Source of the DNA: Paenibacillus aurantius
GTDB lineage: Bacteria > Bacillota > Bacilli > Paenibacillales > NBRC-103111
DNA length: 64,000 nt
Reading direction: 5' to 3'
NCBI RefSeq assembly: GCF_032268605.1
Contig: NZ_CP130318.1
Location: 4,097,913-4,161,912, forward strand
The position numbers were made by a program, and so were the translations under genes. Shown here piece by piece: positions 40,566 to 49,792 of this stretch (positions within the stretch are counted from its first letter, which is position 1; every line of letters starts with the position of its first letter). A model generated the notes under the pieces. The model was not told the origin of the DNA and did no database searches. It worked only from the letters and a program-made list of their open reading frames with translations.

Positions 40566-42229
40566 TCATTTAGAATAAGTTTTGCGTAACAAGACGGATC
40601 ATACCACCTTTGTCCATTTCGATTAGCATAGGCCAATATACATTCGCGCCCTTTTCCATCTTCATTACTGTATGAAACATTAATATCAAACCAGCAGGCT
40701 GAATCTCCTTCTCGATAGAATAAAAGTTCGTTGAGTGGCAAATAAATTGTTAACTCATATCCATTTGCTTTAGCATTTAATTTGTATGGATGAGTAAAAG
40801 GGATAGTATTTTTATCACCAGTATATGAATCAGTGGTATCTTTCTCTTTTATAGAATTCCAAATATACAGCAAGTTAACGTCACCAGTGTTATATTTAGG
40901 ATAAAAATTCAATATTTGTACTAATGGAACCCTATTCCCTTGATCATCAATACCACTAGTACCGAAATATAGGGAGATAAAGTTTGAGTTGGAATTATTA
41001 ATTTTACTGTGAGTAAACCATTCATCATGAACCAATGTTTGTACAATTAAATATTTGTCCTCAATTTTAAGATCAAACCTAAATGAGATCTTTCTTTCTT
41101 CATCTGACGAATTTCCTAGTTTTATGCATTCCCTATTTACGATAATGCGTTCAGCCTCAGAAATTCGCAGTATTGGTCCCTTCCAGTCCATTTCATTAAT
41201 TGATTCCCTATATAGTGTTAGTCTCTCTGCCCACAATATAGAATTAGGGTCTTTTCTTAAGTAATATGGCAAAGCACGAACTTTGTAACCTACTTCATTT
41301 TTGTAGTTTCCAAGATTCTCTTCTAATTTAGTAAACACTTCTGATGGTACCCGTTGCTTAAATATTTCGTTAAATATTTTTAATGCAAATAGGAGTTCCC
41401 CTTGTTTTCCCCACCCCATGCTCCGGCTAATAATAGTGTCCCAATGAATTAAAGAAGTATATTTATCAATAAGTAAAGCACTGTCTAGTAATGACACTAA
41501 TTTCTTTTTAACTGGTTGTCCGAGGAATGTATGCATAATCCCAGTATCAATATAATCTTTTGTAAAATTACATAGGAGGTGGATTAGTCTATCATTATGT
41601 TCTAGTAGCCAATATTTATCTGACTTCAGAGCCCTTAATATAATACTTTTAACATAACTCCACTCTGTAACTAAATCGTTGAAAATACGAGCATGTAAAT
41701 CCACGAACAGTTTCACAGGTTCCTCATCTACATATATAGTCTTTACCAATTCTTGTATATGACACGTTCTAGTAAGATAATCAAAAAAAGGGAAATTTAA
41801 TTTAGTGTTTATACTAGGGACCTTATTGCCTTCAGAAAAAACATAGCCTAGCTCCCGAAATATATCTAAGGCTTCTGCTAGATAATTGGTGTCTATAAGA
41901 ACATCAATATCACTAAATTTTCTCAATTCGGGAGGGCTATATAATTCCTTTGCAAGTAAAACCCCTTTAAAATGAACAAGTTTTATACCAGCCTCTTCAA
42001 ACTTAAAAGCTAACTGCTCCAACTCTTTTTCTACAGTCTCACCAAAACCTTTCATATGCTTGTTAAACTTTGATAAATTGAGATACTCATCTTTATTTTT
42101 ATATTCCTGAAAATATATATTTTCTAACCCAAAATGATTTAAATTCAATAGGAACTCATTGGCGCTTCCTGAATTCTCTTTTATATAATTTTTTAATTCT
42201 TCTATTGCTTTTGACAAGGCATATCTCAC
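40562..42229 (-). CDS. Nucleotidyltransferase family protein with CBM9-like C-terminus
   Basis: 555 residues. The NTP_transf_5-type domain (about 60-330) has VHFKGVLLAKELYSPPELRK followed by FSDIDVLIDTNY, the G/S-x-DxD metal motif. The final ~180 residues look like a carbohydrate-binding (CBM9/DOMON-like) β-sandwich: DSACWFDINVSYSNEDGKGR and RNGQRWYDPSCYAKLIL. Related nucleotidyltransferases occur in Paenibacillus peptide clusters such as lasso peptide loci. Substrate unknown. First gene of the 3' part of the cluster. Confidence 0.72.
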   Translation of the reverse strand: MRYALSKAIEELKNYIKENSGSANEFLLNLNHFGLENIYFQEYKNKDEYLNLSKFNKHMKGFGETVEKELEQLAFKFEEAGIKLVHFKGVLLAKELYSPPELRKFSDIDVLIDTNYLAEALDIFRELGYVFSEGNKVPSINTKLNFPFFDYLTRTCHIQELVKTIYVDEEPVKLFVDLHARIFNDLVTEWSYVKSIILRALKSDKYWLLEHNDRLIHLLCNFTKDYIDTGIMHTFLGQPVKKKLVSLLDSALLIDKYTSLIHWDTIISRSMGWGKQGELLFALKIFNEIFKQRVPSEVFTKLEENLGNYKNEVGYKVRALPYYLRKDPNSILWAERLTLYRESINEMDWKGPILRISEAERIIVNRECIKLGNSSDEERKISFRFDLKIEDKYLIVQTLVHDEWFTHSKINNSNSNFISLYFGTSGIDDQGNRVPLVQILNFYPKYNTGDVNLLYIWNSIKEKDTTDSYTGDKNTIPFTHPYKLNAKANGYELTIYLPLNELLFYREGDSACWFDINVSYSNEDGKGRECILAYANRNGQRWYDPSCYAKLILNE

Positions 42230-42518
42230 CTTTCAAATATATATTAGTGTACACCTGGAAACGGAGCTCAGATAATGAAGGTGTTCATATGCTGAACAAC
42301 AGCAAAAGGTACAATGAAGAGTATAAAGAAGAACGGTAAATTCATTTGTGAGAATAAGATATATAATCGGAGACATCGCCTACTACTTAAACATACGAAT
42401 ATTCACCTTAATGCTCATCCTTTAGCTAACGCTTCAGTCGATTACCACATGAAAACGGCCACGCTGATCTTCTCTTTCCCTTCGCCCCTATAGAATCAGG
42501 TTTTAAATTAATACTTCT
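42230..42518. other. Intergenic region inside the cluster
   Basis: 289 bp. A plus-strand frame starting MLNNSKRYNEEYKEE is IS3-OrfA-like for a few residues, probably a decayed IS. A weak core-like catcctttagctaacg is at about 42417-42432. Confidence 0.35.
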
Positions 42519-43154
42519 TTAAGCCTCCAAAGAAATACAATGCGAGAGATCGCCATAGAGTTCAATGTGAACTGAACTACCGTCCATGACCACCTTGTTC
42601 AGTGCAGTATGCCTCATAAACGGGGGGGCCCATAAATTTTCAAGAGATTCCCCTCTAAAGTAGGCCATTATAACCTTAAGGGAGATGGCATGTGTTATGA
42701 TTAAAACATTTTTTCCAATATGTTCAAGAATGATGTCCCTTATAGTTGGAATAATTCTGTTTTGTAGCTGTATAAATGATTCCCCACCATTCTGAGGTTT
42801 ATATAAATGTGGAGTATTTGAAAAGACATAATATTCGTCAGGATAAATCGTCTCAATATGTTTTCTTTCATGTCCTTCCCAGGTTCCCATATTTATTTCC
42901 ATCAATCTTTCATTTTTGACAATGTTGATCTCCCGTTGGCCCCGCAATATTTCCGCTGTTTCATACGCCCTTTGGCTTGTGCTAGAGTAGATGGCATTAA
43001 TTTGTATACTGCCAAGTGCATCACATAACCACCCTGCTTGTTGTTTTCCTAACATTGTCAATGGGGAGTCCTTGTGACCTTGTATCTTTCCATCCAGATT
43101 CCATTCTGTCTCCCCGTGACGGGTTAGAAACAATGAAGTAACCACCGTTCTCAC
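42519..43154 (-). CDS. Histidine phosphatase superfamily protein (phosphoglycerate-mutase-like)
   Basis: 211 residues. LFLTRHGETEWNLDGKIQGH holds the catalytic His of RHG (about residue 12), AIYSSTSQRAYETAEILRGQ the second Arg, MNMGTWEGH the acidic loop, and VLIITHAISLKVIMAYFRGE the second His. Such enzymes release phosphate from small metabolites; in a biosynthetic setting it may remove an activating phosphate. GAGGTGAG precedes the start. It is separated by ~180 bp from HAD and ~290 bp from the nucleotidyltransferase, so it may have its own promoter. Confidence 0.85.
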   Translation of the reverse strand: MRTVVTSLFLTRHGETEWNLDGKIQGHKDSPLTMLGKQQAGWLCDALGSIQINAIYSSTSQRAYETAEILRGQREINIVKNERLMEINMGTWEGHERKHIETIYPDEYYVFSNTPHLYKPQNGGESFIQLQNRIIPTIRDIILEHIGKNVLIITHAISLKVIMAYFRGESLENLWAPPFMRHTALNKVVMDGSSVHIELYGDLSHCISLEA

Positions 43155-43333
43155 CTCTCTTTCAGAAGTATTTTTACAGTTTAATAGTCGAATAACAATT
43201 TGAAAGTTACTTTTATAAATTGCCTTTGTAGATCTCGCGAGGATTGTAGAACAATGGCTCGTGCTTGACTTAACACGCCTTCCTGAACATCCTCACAAAG
43301 GATTTATCAATAAAATACAGCTTCATTATGTAC

Positions 43334-43999
43334 CTAATCCTTAACGATGCCCCTAGCAAATGAACTATTGGTTAATAAATTTAAGTCTTTTACTACATAG
43401 TTAGCGAGAGATAAATCTTGTTTCCCGAGTTCGTTCTGATAACCAATGCAATATATACCTGCTTGCTTCGCAGCCACCACTCCATTTGTTGAATCTTCAA
43501 TCACAATACATTCTTTGGAAGGGACACCTAATCGTTCAGCTGCTGTTAAAAAAATATCTGGTGACGGTTTGGATCTCGCCACCTCATATCCACTAACAAT
43601 AACATCAAAATAAGGAGATAAATCGAATTTGTTTAAAATAAAGTTGATTTTTTCTTTTCTAGCAGAAGAAGCAACTGCCAAATGAATCCCATGATTTGAA
43701 AGTGTAACAATTAACTCTTTAACACCAGTTATCAGTTCTAGTTTATCCGAATTATAAATTTCTTTAAGATATCTATTCTGAAATAATTCTACCCACTTAT
43801 CAATAGTTATATCCGACGGATAATAAGTGTTAATTCTATGAAACATCTCCATGGAAGTAGTACCATTGAATGATTCATAATCGTCTCTAGTGAATTCCCA
43901 ACCATATTCACTGCAGAAGTCTTTAAATACTTTGTAGTGAATAGGCTGGGTATTTACGATAACGCCATCTTTATCAAAAATAACCGCATTAAATTTCAT
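43334..43999 (-). CDS. HAD hydrolase, β-phosphoglucomutase-like
   Basis: 221 residues. Motif I is AVIFDKDGVIVNTQPIHYKV (nucleophile Asp at about residue 9). Motif II lies in HLAVASSARKEKINFI and motif III/IV in ARSKPSPDIFLTAAERLG with VIEDSTNGVVAAKQAG. A phosphatase or phosphomutase acting on a sugar phosphate is likely. Its start shares one base with the DUF1450 stop, so both are in one operon. Confidence 0.87.
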   Translation of the reverse strand: MKFNAVIFDKDGVIVNTQPIHYKVFKDFCSEYGWEFTRDDYESFNGTTSMEMFHRINTYYPSDITIDKWVELFQNRYLKEIYNSDKLELITGVKELIVTLSNHGIHLAVASSARKEKINFILNKFDLSPYFDVIVSGYEVARSKPSPDIFLTAAERLGVPSKECIVIEDSTNGVVAAKQAGIYCIGYQNELGKQDLSLANYVVKDLNLLTNSSFARGIVKD

Positions 44000-44226
44000 T
44001 ATTTATCTACGCTTTCCATTATTCTGTTAATTAAATCGTCAACATTTTCCTCTTGCAGGACTTTCTGGTTCAAAACGGCATATGGTTTTTCAGAACAATC
44101 AAAACAGTAGCCCATGCAGTCATACTCTTTAATTTTAAATCCACCCTTCGAACGTAAAATATCCATTACTTTTTTAGTACCTGACACATGTAAATTACTT
44201 TGGCAAAATTCAACAAGGTGTTCCAT
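43999..44226 (-). CDS. DUF1450 family (YuzB-like) small Cys protein
   Basis: 75 residues. Cysteines are placed as in thioredoxin-like ferredoxins: C8 near the N-terminus and YDCMGYCFDCSEKPYAVLNQ (about 34-53), followed by a short helix. The family is small and of unknown function; an Fe-S or redox role beside two radical SAM enzymes is plausible, for example as electron donor. GGAGGGTC precedes ATG at 44226. Confidence 0.75.
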   Translation of the reverse strand: MEHLVEFCQSNLHVSGTKKVMDILRSKGGFKIKEYDCMGYCFDCSEKPYAVLNQKVLQEENVDDLINRIMESVDK

Positions 44227-44250
44227 TTTAGACCCTCCGAACTATTAGAT

Positions 44251-45330
44251 TTAAACTACTTCAATTACACTTTCTGAAACAGTAGGAAGCTTTTTTTCAC
44301 TTAATGCTTTAAATCCTAAGTTCAGGTTAAGAAACGATAAATCCTCTTGACTCATCGCTCCACTAAACATAATGTGATCGTCCCGTATTTCATACTCATT
44401 ATCCCGACTAATTTTGAATAACATTTCATTTATGTGTGATTCGGGAGGTTTTTGTCTATTTGAACACCTAAAATGATTTGGACAGTTGAAAACGGTACAG
44501 TTCAAAGGTTTACGATCATTATGTAGAAAATCAGGCTTTCCCAACCAATAACTTGTTATGCAAGAAGTATGTCGGAAAAGTAAATAGTCTGGACATATAT
44601 CATTTCGTATCCGATTAACCCGTTCAAAAACTTCTTTTTCTACATATTTATGCTTTTTCGTATACTCATTAAAAGGCACATTTTTATTTAAGTTTGAAAA
44701 CCTTTCGTTAACAGTTTCGTTAACCCTTAGACCAGAAACAATAGAGACATTGAAAACGGGAGACACGACCTCTAACATATGCCTAATCTGCTCTTCACTG
44801 TCATTCTCTCCAGCGATCAAGGGTCTCCAGTAATGTATTTTTTTGATATTTTTCGCCTGAGCGAGACGTCTTATCCTTCTTTCTTGGTATGAGATTGTCA
44901 CTTTTTCTAGTTGTGTATCCAATCCAGAGAACGAAAAGAAAACATAAATATTTAGATTTAATGAGTCTAAATATTCCAGATCTTCATCGGTCAATTCCAA
45001 TTTACTTATTAAATAGATGGGATTTTGGAGTCTATACCTCTCCAAAATTTTTAAAATATTCATTGTGCTTTGTTTAACTTCGCGTAACAAGGGGTCTGAT
45101 TTATTATTAATACTGATTGGGGTAATGTCATGAGTGAAATACTGATTTTGCAGCAATTGTTCTACTAACGATTCTTCATCGAATATTTTCAATGGTCTCT
45201 CAGGAAACTCAAGTGAAGAAAGAATACAATATTCACATCCCAAATAACATCCAACATACGCATTAATGGAGATTGACGTTTTCAAATATTCTATCGTGTA
45301 ATCCCTACCGTTCCATAAAACTTTTTCCAA
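44251..45330 (-). CDS. Radical SAM protein
   Basis: 359 residues. The [4Fe-4S]-binding CX3CX2C motif is C28, C32, C35 in VGCYLGCEYCILSS. The core has a SPASM-like or auxiliary Cys region near the end: SCITSYWLGKP and NCTVFNCPNHFRCSNR (about 285-312). LISKLELTDEDLEYLDSLNL and YWRPLIAGENDSEEQI fit a TIM-barrel radical SAM. Reaction unknown. Starts at TTG 45330 after AAAGGTG, two bases from the previous stop. Part of a compact operon. Confidence 0.85.
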   Translation of the reverse strand: MEKVLWNGRDYTIEYLKTSISINAYVGCYLGCEYCILSSLEFPERPLKIFDEESLVEQLLQNQYFTHDITPISINNKSDPLLREVKQSTMNILKILERYRLQNPIYLISKLELTDEDLEYLDSLNLNIYVFFSFSGLDTQLEKVTISYQERRIRRLAQAKNIKKIHYWRPLIAGENDSEEQIRHMLEVVSPVFNVSIVSGLRVNETVNERFSNLNKNVPFNEYTKKHKYVEKEVFERVNRIRNDICPDYLLFRHTSCITSYWLGKPDFLHNDRKPLNCTVFNCPNHFRCSNRQKPPESHINEMLFKISRDNEYEIRDDHIMFSGAMSQEDLSFLNLNLGFKALSEKKLPTVSESVIEVV

Positions 45331-45331
45331 T

Positions 45332-46354
45332 CTAATTCACACCTTTCATATAAAATAAAGTTTGGAAGAGTTGATCGCAGACACGTTTTTCGTATACATC
45401 AACATCCATAATAAAGCAAGGAAGTTTGCCAACTATCTCTTTAATATAGTCTTCTGTCCAATTGACGATGTCAGAAAAAGCATCATAATCACATTCTACA
45501 TGGTCATAAAAGTCATGTTTCAGGTTATAGGTTGGAATTGGGGCAGCAAATTGTAAAAGAATAGTAGAAGCAGTTTTGCGATCACATTCAGATAATTTAA
45601 ATTTTCCATCTGAATTCTTTCGATTTAAAATGATTGCATCAATCTTAGTATTGTTAAGCATGTTTCTAGGTTCATATAACAAGTACGGATCGACATTGGT
45701 TTCGTTTTTTTCAATATTACCCACTATAGCTTTTTCAAATGAAAATATTGAGTCTTTTGGAATACCCCTAAATCGCATATTAGATTTTATCCCTGTTGCA
45801 AATAGTTTACTATCTACTATGACATGTGTATTACAATTGAACTTTGCACCTAATTCCATTAATTGATGAATAATCGTTGTTTTCCCTTGTCCTCCAGGGC
45901 TAACAAACAAATACCCATGTCCATTACACTCTACAGTACTTGCTTTCAAATGTAGTTGATTATTCTGATAACCGAGTACGGTAAGGATCATTTTGATATG
46001 GTACCGCCAGACGATTTTATCTAAGTTTTCTCCAAAAAGGTATGCTGTTTGGTCATAATGAATCATAGCGACAGGCTTACCAAAATATTGCGTAACGTAA
46101 TATCCTTTCTTCATTACGCCACTTCTCCAATCCTGACCAACGAATTCAAAAATTTCCACTGGGATGGATGGCATTTCCATCGCGTAAATTGAATAATCAA
46201 CTCTGTTGACACTATCTTTTTCTAGATACTGAGCTACAGAAAAATATTCACCAAAAACGTCTTCAGAGCGATTTGTAAGAATTTCCACCACAAAATCACC
46301 AAGTGCTATAAAATGAGTTTTCTTCACATCTAGGTATTTAGTTAACGCTTTCAT
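45332..46354 (-). CDS. HPr-kinase-like P-loop protein
   Basis: 340 residues. The P-loop is GYLFVSPGGQGKTTIIHQLM (about 148-167), followed by a strand with VIVDSKLFATGI as a Walker B/metal candidate. The domain resembles HPr(Ser) kinase/phosphorylase C-terminal domains; relatives in lasso peptide clusters phosphorylate the peptide. The N-terminal ~120 residues are unrecognised. It may phosphorylate the cluster's product or an intermediate. It lies in the operon between the two radical SAM genes. Confidence 0.72.
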   Translation of the reverse strand: MKALTKYLDVKKTHFIALGDFVVEILTNRSEDVFGEYFSVAQYLEKDSVNRVDYSIYAMEMPSIPVEIFEFVGQDWRSGVMKKGYYVTQYFGKPVAMIHYDQTAYLFGENLDKIVWRYHIKMILTVLGYQNNQLHLKASTVECNGHGYLFVSPGGQGKTTIIHQLMELGAKFNCNTHVIVDSKLFATGIKSNMRFRGIPKDSIFSFEKAIVGNIEKNETNVDPYLLYEPRNMLNNTKIDAIILNRKNSDGKFKLSECDRKTASTILLQFAAPIPTYNLKHDFYDHVECDYDAFSDIVNWTEDYIKEIVGKLPCFIMDVDVYEKRVCDQLFQTLFYMKGVN

Positions 46355-46364
46355 TGTTAGTTAA

Positions 46365-47582
46365 TTACCTTTCGACAGAAAGTAATTCAATATATTCTTC
46401 CTTACTCAATCCTGGTATATCGTACATGAAATATTCCGTTCTCTCGAACAACTCAAATTCTTCGGGGTCTTTTATTTTTGATATTTTCTCAAAGGGAACA
46501 TATTCCTTCCATCTATACTCTACGCCGAGATCTTTAATAAATTCTTGTGTGTAACGCACATCATCGGCAGTTTGACCGGGCAGTCCCAATATTAAAAAAC
46601 ATCTTGGAATAATACCTGATTCTTTTACCATAAGTAGAGACTCTCTTAACTTATTCTCATCATATACTTTCCGAATAGACCTTTGGACCGGTCTAGAAAG
46701 TGTCTCAATTCCAAATCCAATCTTGTAACAACCTGATTGCTTCATAAGTTTAACCATTTCATGATCAAGTGTGTCTATCCTTGTTACTGTTCTCCATTTC
46801 CGAATAGGATTAAAATCTAAAAGCAATTCACAAACCTTTCTAGCCCATTTCTTATCCTGAGTAAATGTTGTTGCATCAATATAATAAATAGCATCCTCAG
46901 GATTTTTCGCAATAAAATCGCGAATTTGCTCTGGTGATCGAGCATATATTTTCGGCTCCGGAATAAGAGACTTTTCAGCACAAAAAGAACAGTTAAACGT
47001 ACAACCAATTTGTACACCGATATCAAATTGGTTTGAAGCAATTCTTAAATACTGATTCATTGGCATTATATCTTGAGGAGGTAAAGCCCATTCATCCGTC
47101 TCCATTGGTTCTGCTTTACGGTATATTCCATTGACGGCGTATGTTTCAAACTCCTCCGGTTCAAGTACAAGCTTTTTAAGTGCTCTGTACCAGTGGCCTG
47201 TAGCAACTACAATATCGAAATCTTTGGAAAATAGCTCTGGATTCATAGGTACAATTGTACCGTATACCACTACCTTTGCATTGCCTGTCTGTCGTATCAA
47301 ATTTCTTAACTTTATAGCTGCTCTTACGGTATATGCTTCTAAAGGGATGCAGACGTAGTCACTTTCGTTAAATAATTTCGAAATTTCTTTTTTCAACATT
47401 TGAGTTACGCTTAAATCAACAATATGCACATTAGCATAGTTCCTCATATATCCTGCAGTTTCGCACAAATATACTATGTGTTTGAAAAGACTAGTTGGAT
47501 TCCATGGTTCTTGCGGCCACACGAAAGTAAGCGTTGGAGTTTTCGTCATTTTAGTATCACTTAACCTCATTGTTTCAATCAT
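46365..47582 (-). CDS. Radical SAM protein with B12-binding-like N-terminus
   Basis: About 405 residues. The N-terminal ~140 residues form a Rossmann-like domain (VVVYGTIVPMNPELFSKDFD) resembling B12-binding domains of class B radical SAM enzymes, but a clear DxHxxG cobalamin motif is not seen. The cluster motif is C194, C198, C201 in IGCTFNCSFCAEKS. RCFLILGLPGQTADDVRYTQ is a typical downstream strand and loop. I chose ATG at 47582 after GGGAGG; an upstream ATG is part of that ribosome site. Possible methyltransferase or rearrangement chemistry. Confidence 0.8.
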   Translation of the reverse strand: MIETMRLSDTKMTKTPTLTFVWPQEPWNPTSLFKHIVYLCETAGYMRNYANVHIVDLSVTQMLKKEISKLFNESDYVCIPLEAYTVRAAIKLRNLIRQTGNAKVVVYGTIVPMNPELFSKDFDIVVATGHWYRALKKLVLEPEEFETYAVNGIYRKAEPMETDEWALPPQDIMPMNQYLRIASNQFDIGVQIGCTFNCSFCAEKSLIPEPKIYARSPEQIRDFIAKNPEDAIYYIDATTFTQDKKWARKVCELLLDFNPIRKWRTVTRIDTLDHEMVKLMKQSGCYKIGFGIETLSRPVQRSIRKVYDENKLRESLLMVKESGIIPRCFLILGLPGQTADDVRYTQEFIKDLGVEYRWKEYVPFEKISKIKDPEEFELFERTEYFMYDIPGLSKEEYIELLSVER

Positions 47583-47598
47583 TTGTAATCCTCCCATT

Positions 47599-48579
47599 TT
47601 ATCTTTTTTGTAAGATTATTAGATGGTTCTTATAAAAGTTATATCTTTCTGCACTGACTTCCTCCAGGTACGGTCCACCTGAAAAATAATCAACAACTCT
47701 TACTCGTTTATTCAATTTAAAATAATTCAACATCTCAGCACCGTCAGGAAAATCCCTGCGACTAATAGGTCTATTTTCTTTCCAACCAAGCAGGTCGGAG
47801 ATTAATATAAAGCCATCCTGTCGAGTTACATCGATTAATTTTTCAGAAACCCTCTTCGGATTGACGGTTAGATTTAAAGCATGATTCGAGACAATTAAAT
47901 CATAAAAACCATCCTCGTTATCCCATTGAATATCGTTCAAGTCATTAACCTTAAAAAATATGTTGTTATTTGCTTTAGATGTAATAGTCATAACTTCAGT
48001 ATCACTATAATCCTCTCCAACTTCCCATATATCTCTAAAAATACGATAAGGTATTCGAACATCTTCTCCGCTGCATATAAGCTTCCATGCGAAAAAAAGG
48101 TTAAATATTGAGTAGTCAATTAAATCAATTTTTGAGTTTGTAAAAATACTGGATAATTCATAGGCTAATCTTGAGGGGCCACTGCCGGCATCTAAAATTG
48201 AAATTGACTTCTCAATATTTCTATGCATGTAACGTAAAATCTCAGCGATGAATGAGGAGTACACTCCATCAGTATAGGATTGTTTATGTTGACTATATCT
48301 TGAATATTGATACCTAATTAACCGATAGGCTTCAGTAATGTTGAGATATTTTAGAGCTTTACTATCACCTGAAAAACTTTTTATACTCTCCTCATTGGCG
48401 TCAGGGAAAATAATTTCCCCGAGGCAGAGACGGATTTCATTGAGATACTCGTTTGTAATCTGGAAGTAGCGATGATTTATATTTGTGTTACATTCTTTTT
48501 GCGTTCTCATAAGATAATTAGAAATATGATTTATGTATTCGACCTTCCTATCGTCAGGAAGACATAATTCAATCTTCAT
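47599..48579 (-). CDS. SAM-dependent methyltransferase-like protein
   Basis: 326 residues. Motif I is SISILDAGSGPSRLAYELSS (about 126-145), then IDLIDYSIFNLFFAW as motif II and NDIQWDNEDGFYDLIVSNHA as the post-II region. RQDGFILISDLLGW follows. The N-terminal ~120 residues form an extra helical domain. It would methylate an unknown intermediate. Part of the operon, 17 bp from the next start. Confidence 0.8.
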   Translation of the reverse strand: MKIELCLPDDRKVEYINHISNYLMRTQKECNTNINHRYFQITNEYLNEIRLCLGEIIFPDANEESIKSFSGDSKALKYLNITEAYRLIRYQYSRYSQHKQSYTDGVYSSFIAEILRYMHRNIEKSISILDAGSGPSRLAYELSSIFTNSKIDLIDYSIFNLFFAWKLICSGEDVRIPYRIFRDIWEVGEDYSDTEVMTITSKANNNIFFKVNDLNDIQWDNEDGFYDLIVSNHALNLTVNPKRVSEKLIDVTRQDGFILISDLLGWKENRPISRRDFPDGAEMLNYFKLNKRVRVVDYFSGGPYLEEVSAERYNFYKNHLIILQKR

Positions 48580-48599
48580 CTCTTCACGTCCTAACAGAT

Positions 48600-49058
48600 T
48601 TATGCAATAAAATTATGAATGTTGAATTCAGGAAACCATATTTTAATTTCTCGAATTGCATTAGACAACGAATCCGCACTATGTATTAAATTTCTGCAGC
48701 TTCTATTTTCTTTCTCTGCTTGTAAAAAAGAATCCATTCCCCATTTTCCACGGATCGATTCTTTACTGGATAAACTTGGATCTGTTGATCCGATTAGTTT
48801 TCTTACTCGATTGATAGCATTGTCTCCTTTGATAATAGCTAAAACTACTGTTTTATCCACATAGTACTCTCGTAATCTCTTTTCAATATCATTATTAGCA
48901 ATTAGGTGTTCTTGATAGTGTTTGAAAATTAGATCTGACGAGGCGATCCTTTCACTAATGAAACAAACACATAATCCTTCTTCAAAAATCACATTCAAAA
49001 TAGGGTAAATTAATTTACGTTCCACTGCATCTGGCTTGATCATTATGAATGTAAGCAT
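48600..49058 (-). CDS. Nucleoside-diphosphate-kinase-like protein
   Basis: 152 residues. Family motifs are present: FIMIKPDAVERKLIYPIL with the conserved Lys8, and NLIHSADSLSNAIREI with the phosphorylated His126 (usually NIIHGSDS). Insertions around IASSDLIFKHYQEHL deviate from housekeeping Ndk. It is probably a specialised kinase that supplies or transfers a phosphate in the pathway. First gene of the operon; the region upstream is AT-rich and holds the presumed promoter. Confidence 0.82.
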   Translation of the reverse strand: MLTFIMIKPDAVERKLIYPILNVIFEEGLCVCFISERIASSDLIFKHYQEHLIANNDIEKRLREYYVDKTVVLAIIKGDNAINRVRKLIGSTDPSLSSKESIRGKWGMDSFLQAEKENRSCRNLIHSADSLSNAIREIKIWFPEFNIHNFIA

Positions 49059-49738
49059 TACAATTCACCAAATTCATATAAAATATTTTATGCAAATGAA
49101 ATTTATAAAAAACTAAGATCAAAACTAACGCTTCATTCCTTCAACAAATTTTTTCAATAAAATAGATCCGTCAACTAAATTTTTCTGAAAGATAAAACAG
49201 GCACGGGAAGCAATTAATAACAGATCTCATTCCTTCCCTAATTTTAACTCGCCTCATATTCGCAAGAATGAGAACTAATATAATTTTTATTATAATCCCC
49301 CTTTTATAACCAAAAAATCAAAAACCTGTATAGAATAGATAGAACAAGTATCGTACATATATGATTATATTTTACATTTATAAGTATATCAAGAATTTTA
49401 TTACTTGAAGTGTAAAAAAAAGGATGGATCAATTGGTAACCTGTCCAAATCTATTTGCTACACAGCACATCAGTCAGCAGGCTTTACGATTCTTGTGGAG
49501 ATAAATTAGAGTGGGGGCGGTACAATGTGCCAATTTGTACTTCTAAAGGTTAATTACCGTCGTTTGATGGAACATAGCCTTGATGGGCCAGGTTCATTAT
49601 CACTTCCTAATCATCGTGAAGCAATTGATTAATGATGTTCGGATGCCACTGGGTCCACACTTGGTATATGAAAACTTATACTGCGGACAAGACCGATTCT
49701 TACTTGATCCATTTAGTATTACTTCTTTGAGAAAATAA
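49059..49738. other. Non-coding stretch upstream of the cluster
   Basis: 680 bp, AT-rich near the operon start. A plus-strand scrap, GPHLVYENLYCGQDRFLLD then PFSITSLRK and a stop at about 49737, looks like the end of a lost gene. No complete gene or confident promoter is identified. Confidence 0.4.
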
Positions 49739-49792
49739 AAAGGCTGCCGGGAATAACTCCCGCAACCTTCTCCTTCGATTTCGTGTTAGATA
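49739..49792. repeat. Intercassette site at the IS110 copy D end
   Basis: Stem AAGGCTGCCGGGA / TCCCGCAACCTT (49740-49770), then cgatttcgtGTTAGAtac with GTTAG at 49785-49789. IS110 copy D begins at once. Confidence 0.72.

Noticed and set aside
42230-42518. Complete IS or an HNH gene in the cluster
   Set aside because: Only ~15 residues resemble an IS3 OrfA start; the remainder has stops in all useful frames.
36752-49058. Lasso peptide cluster (because of the HPr-kinase-like and nucleotidyltransferase genes)
   Set aside because: No asparagine-synthetase-like cyclase, transglutaminase-like protease or PqqD-like recognition protein is present.
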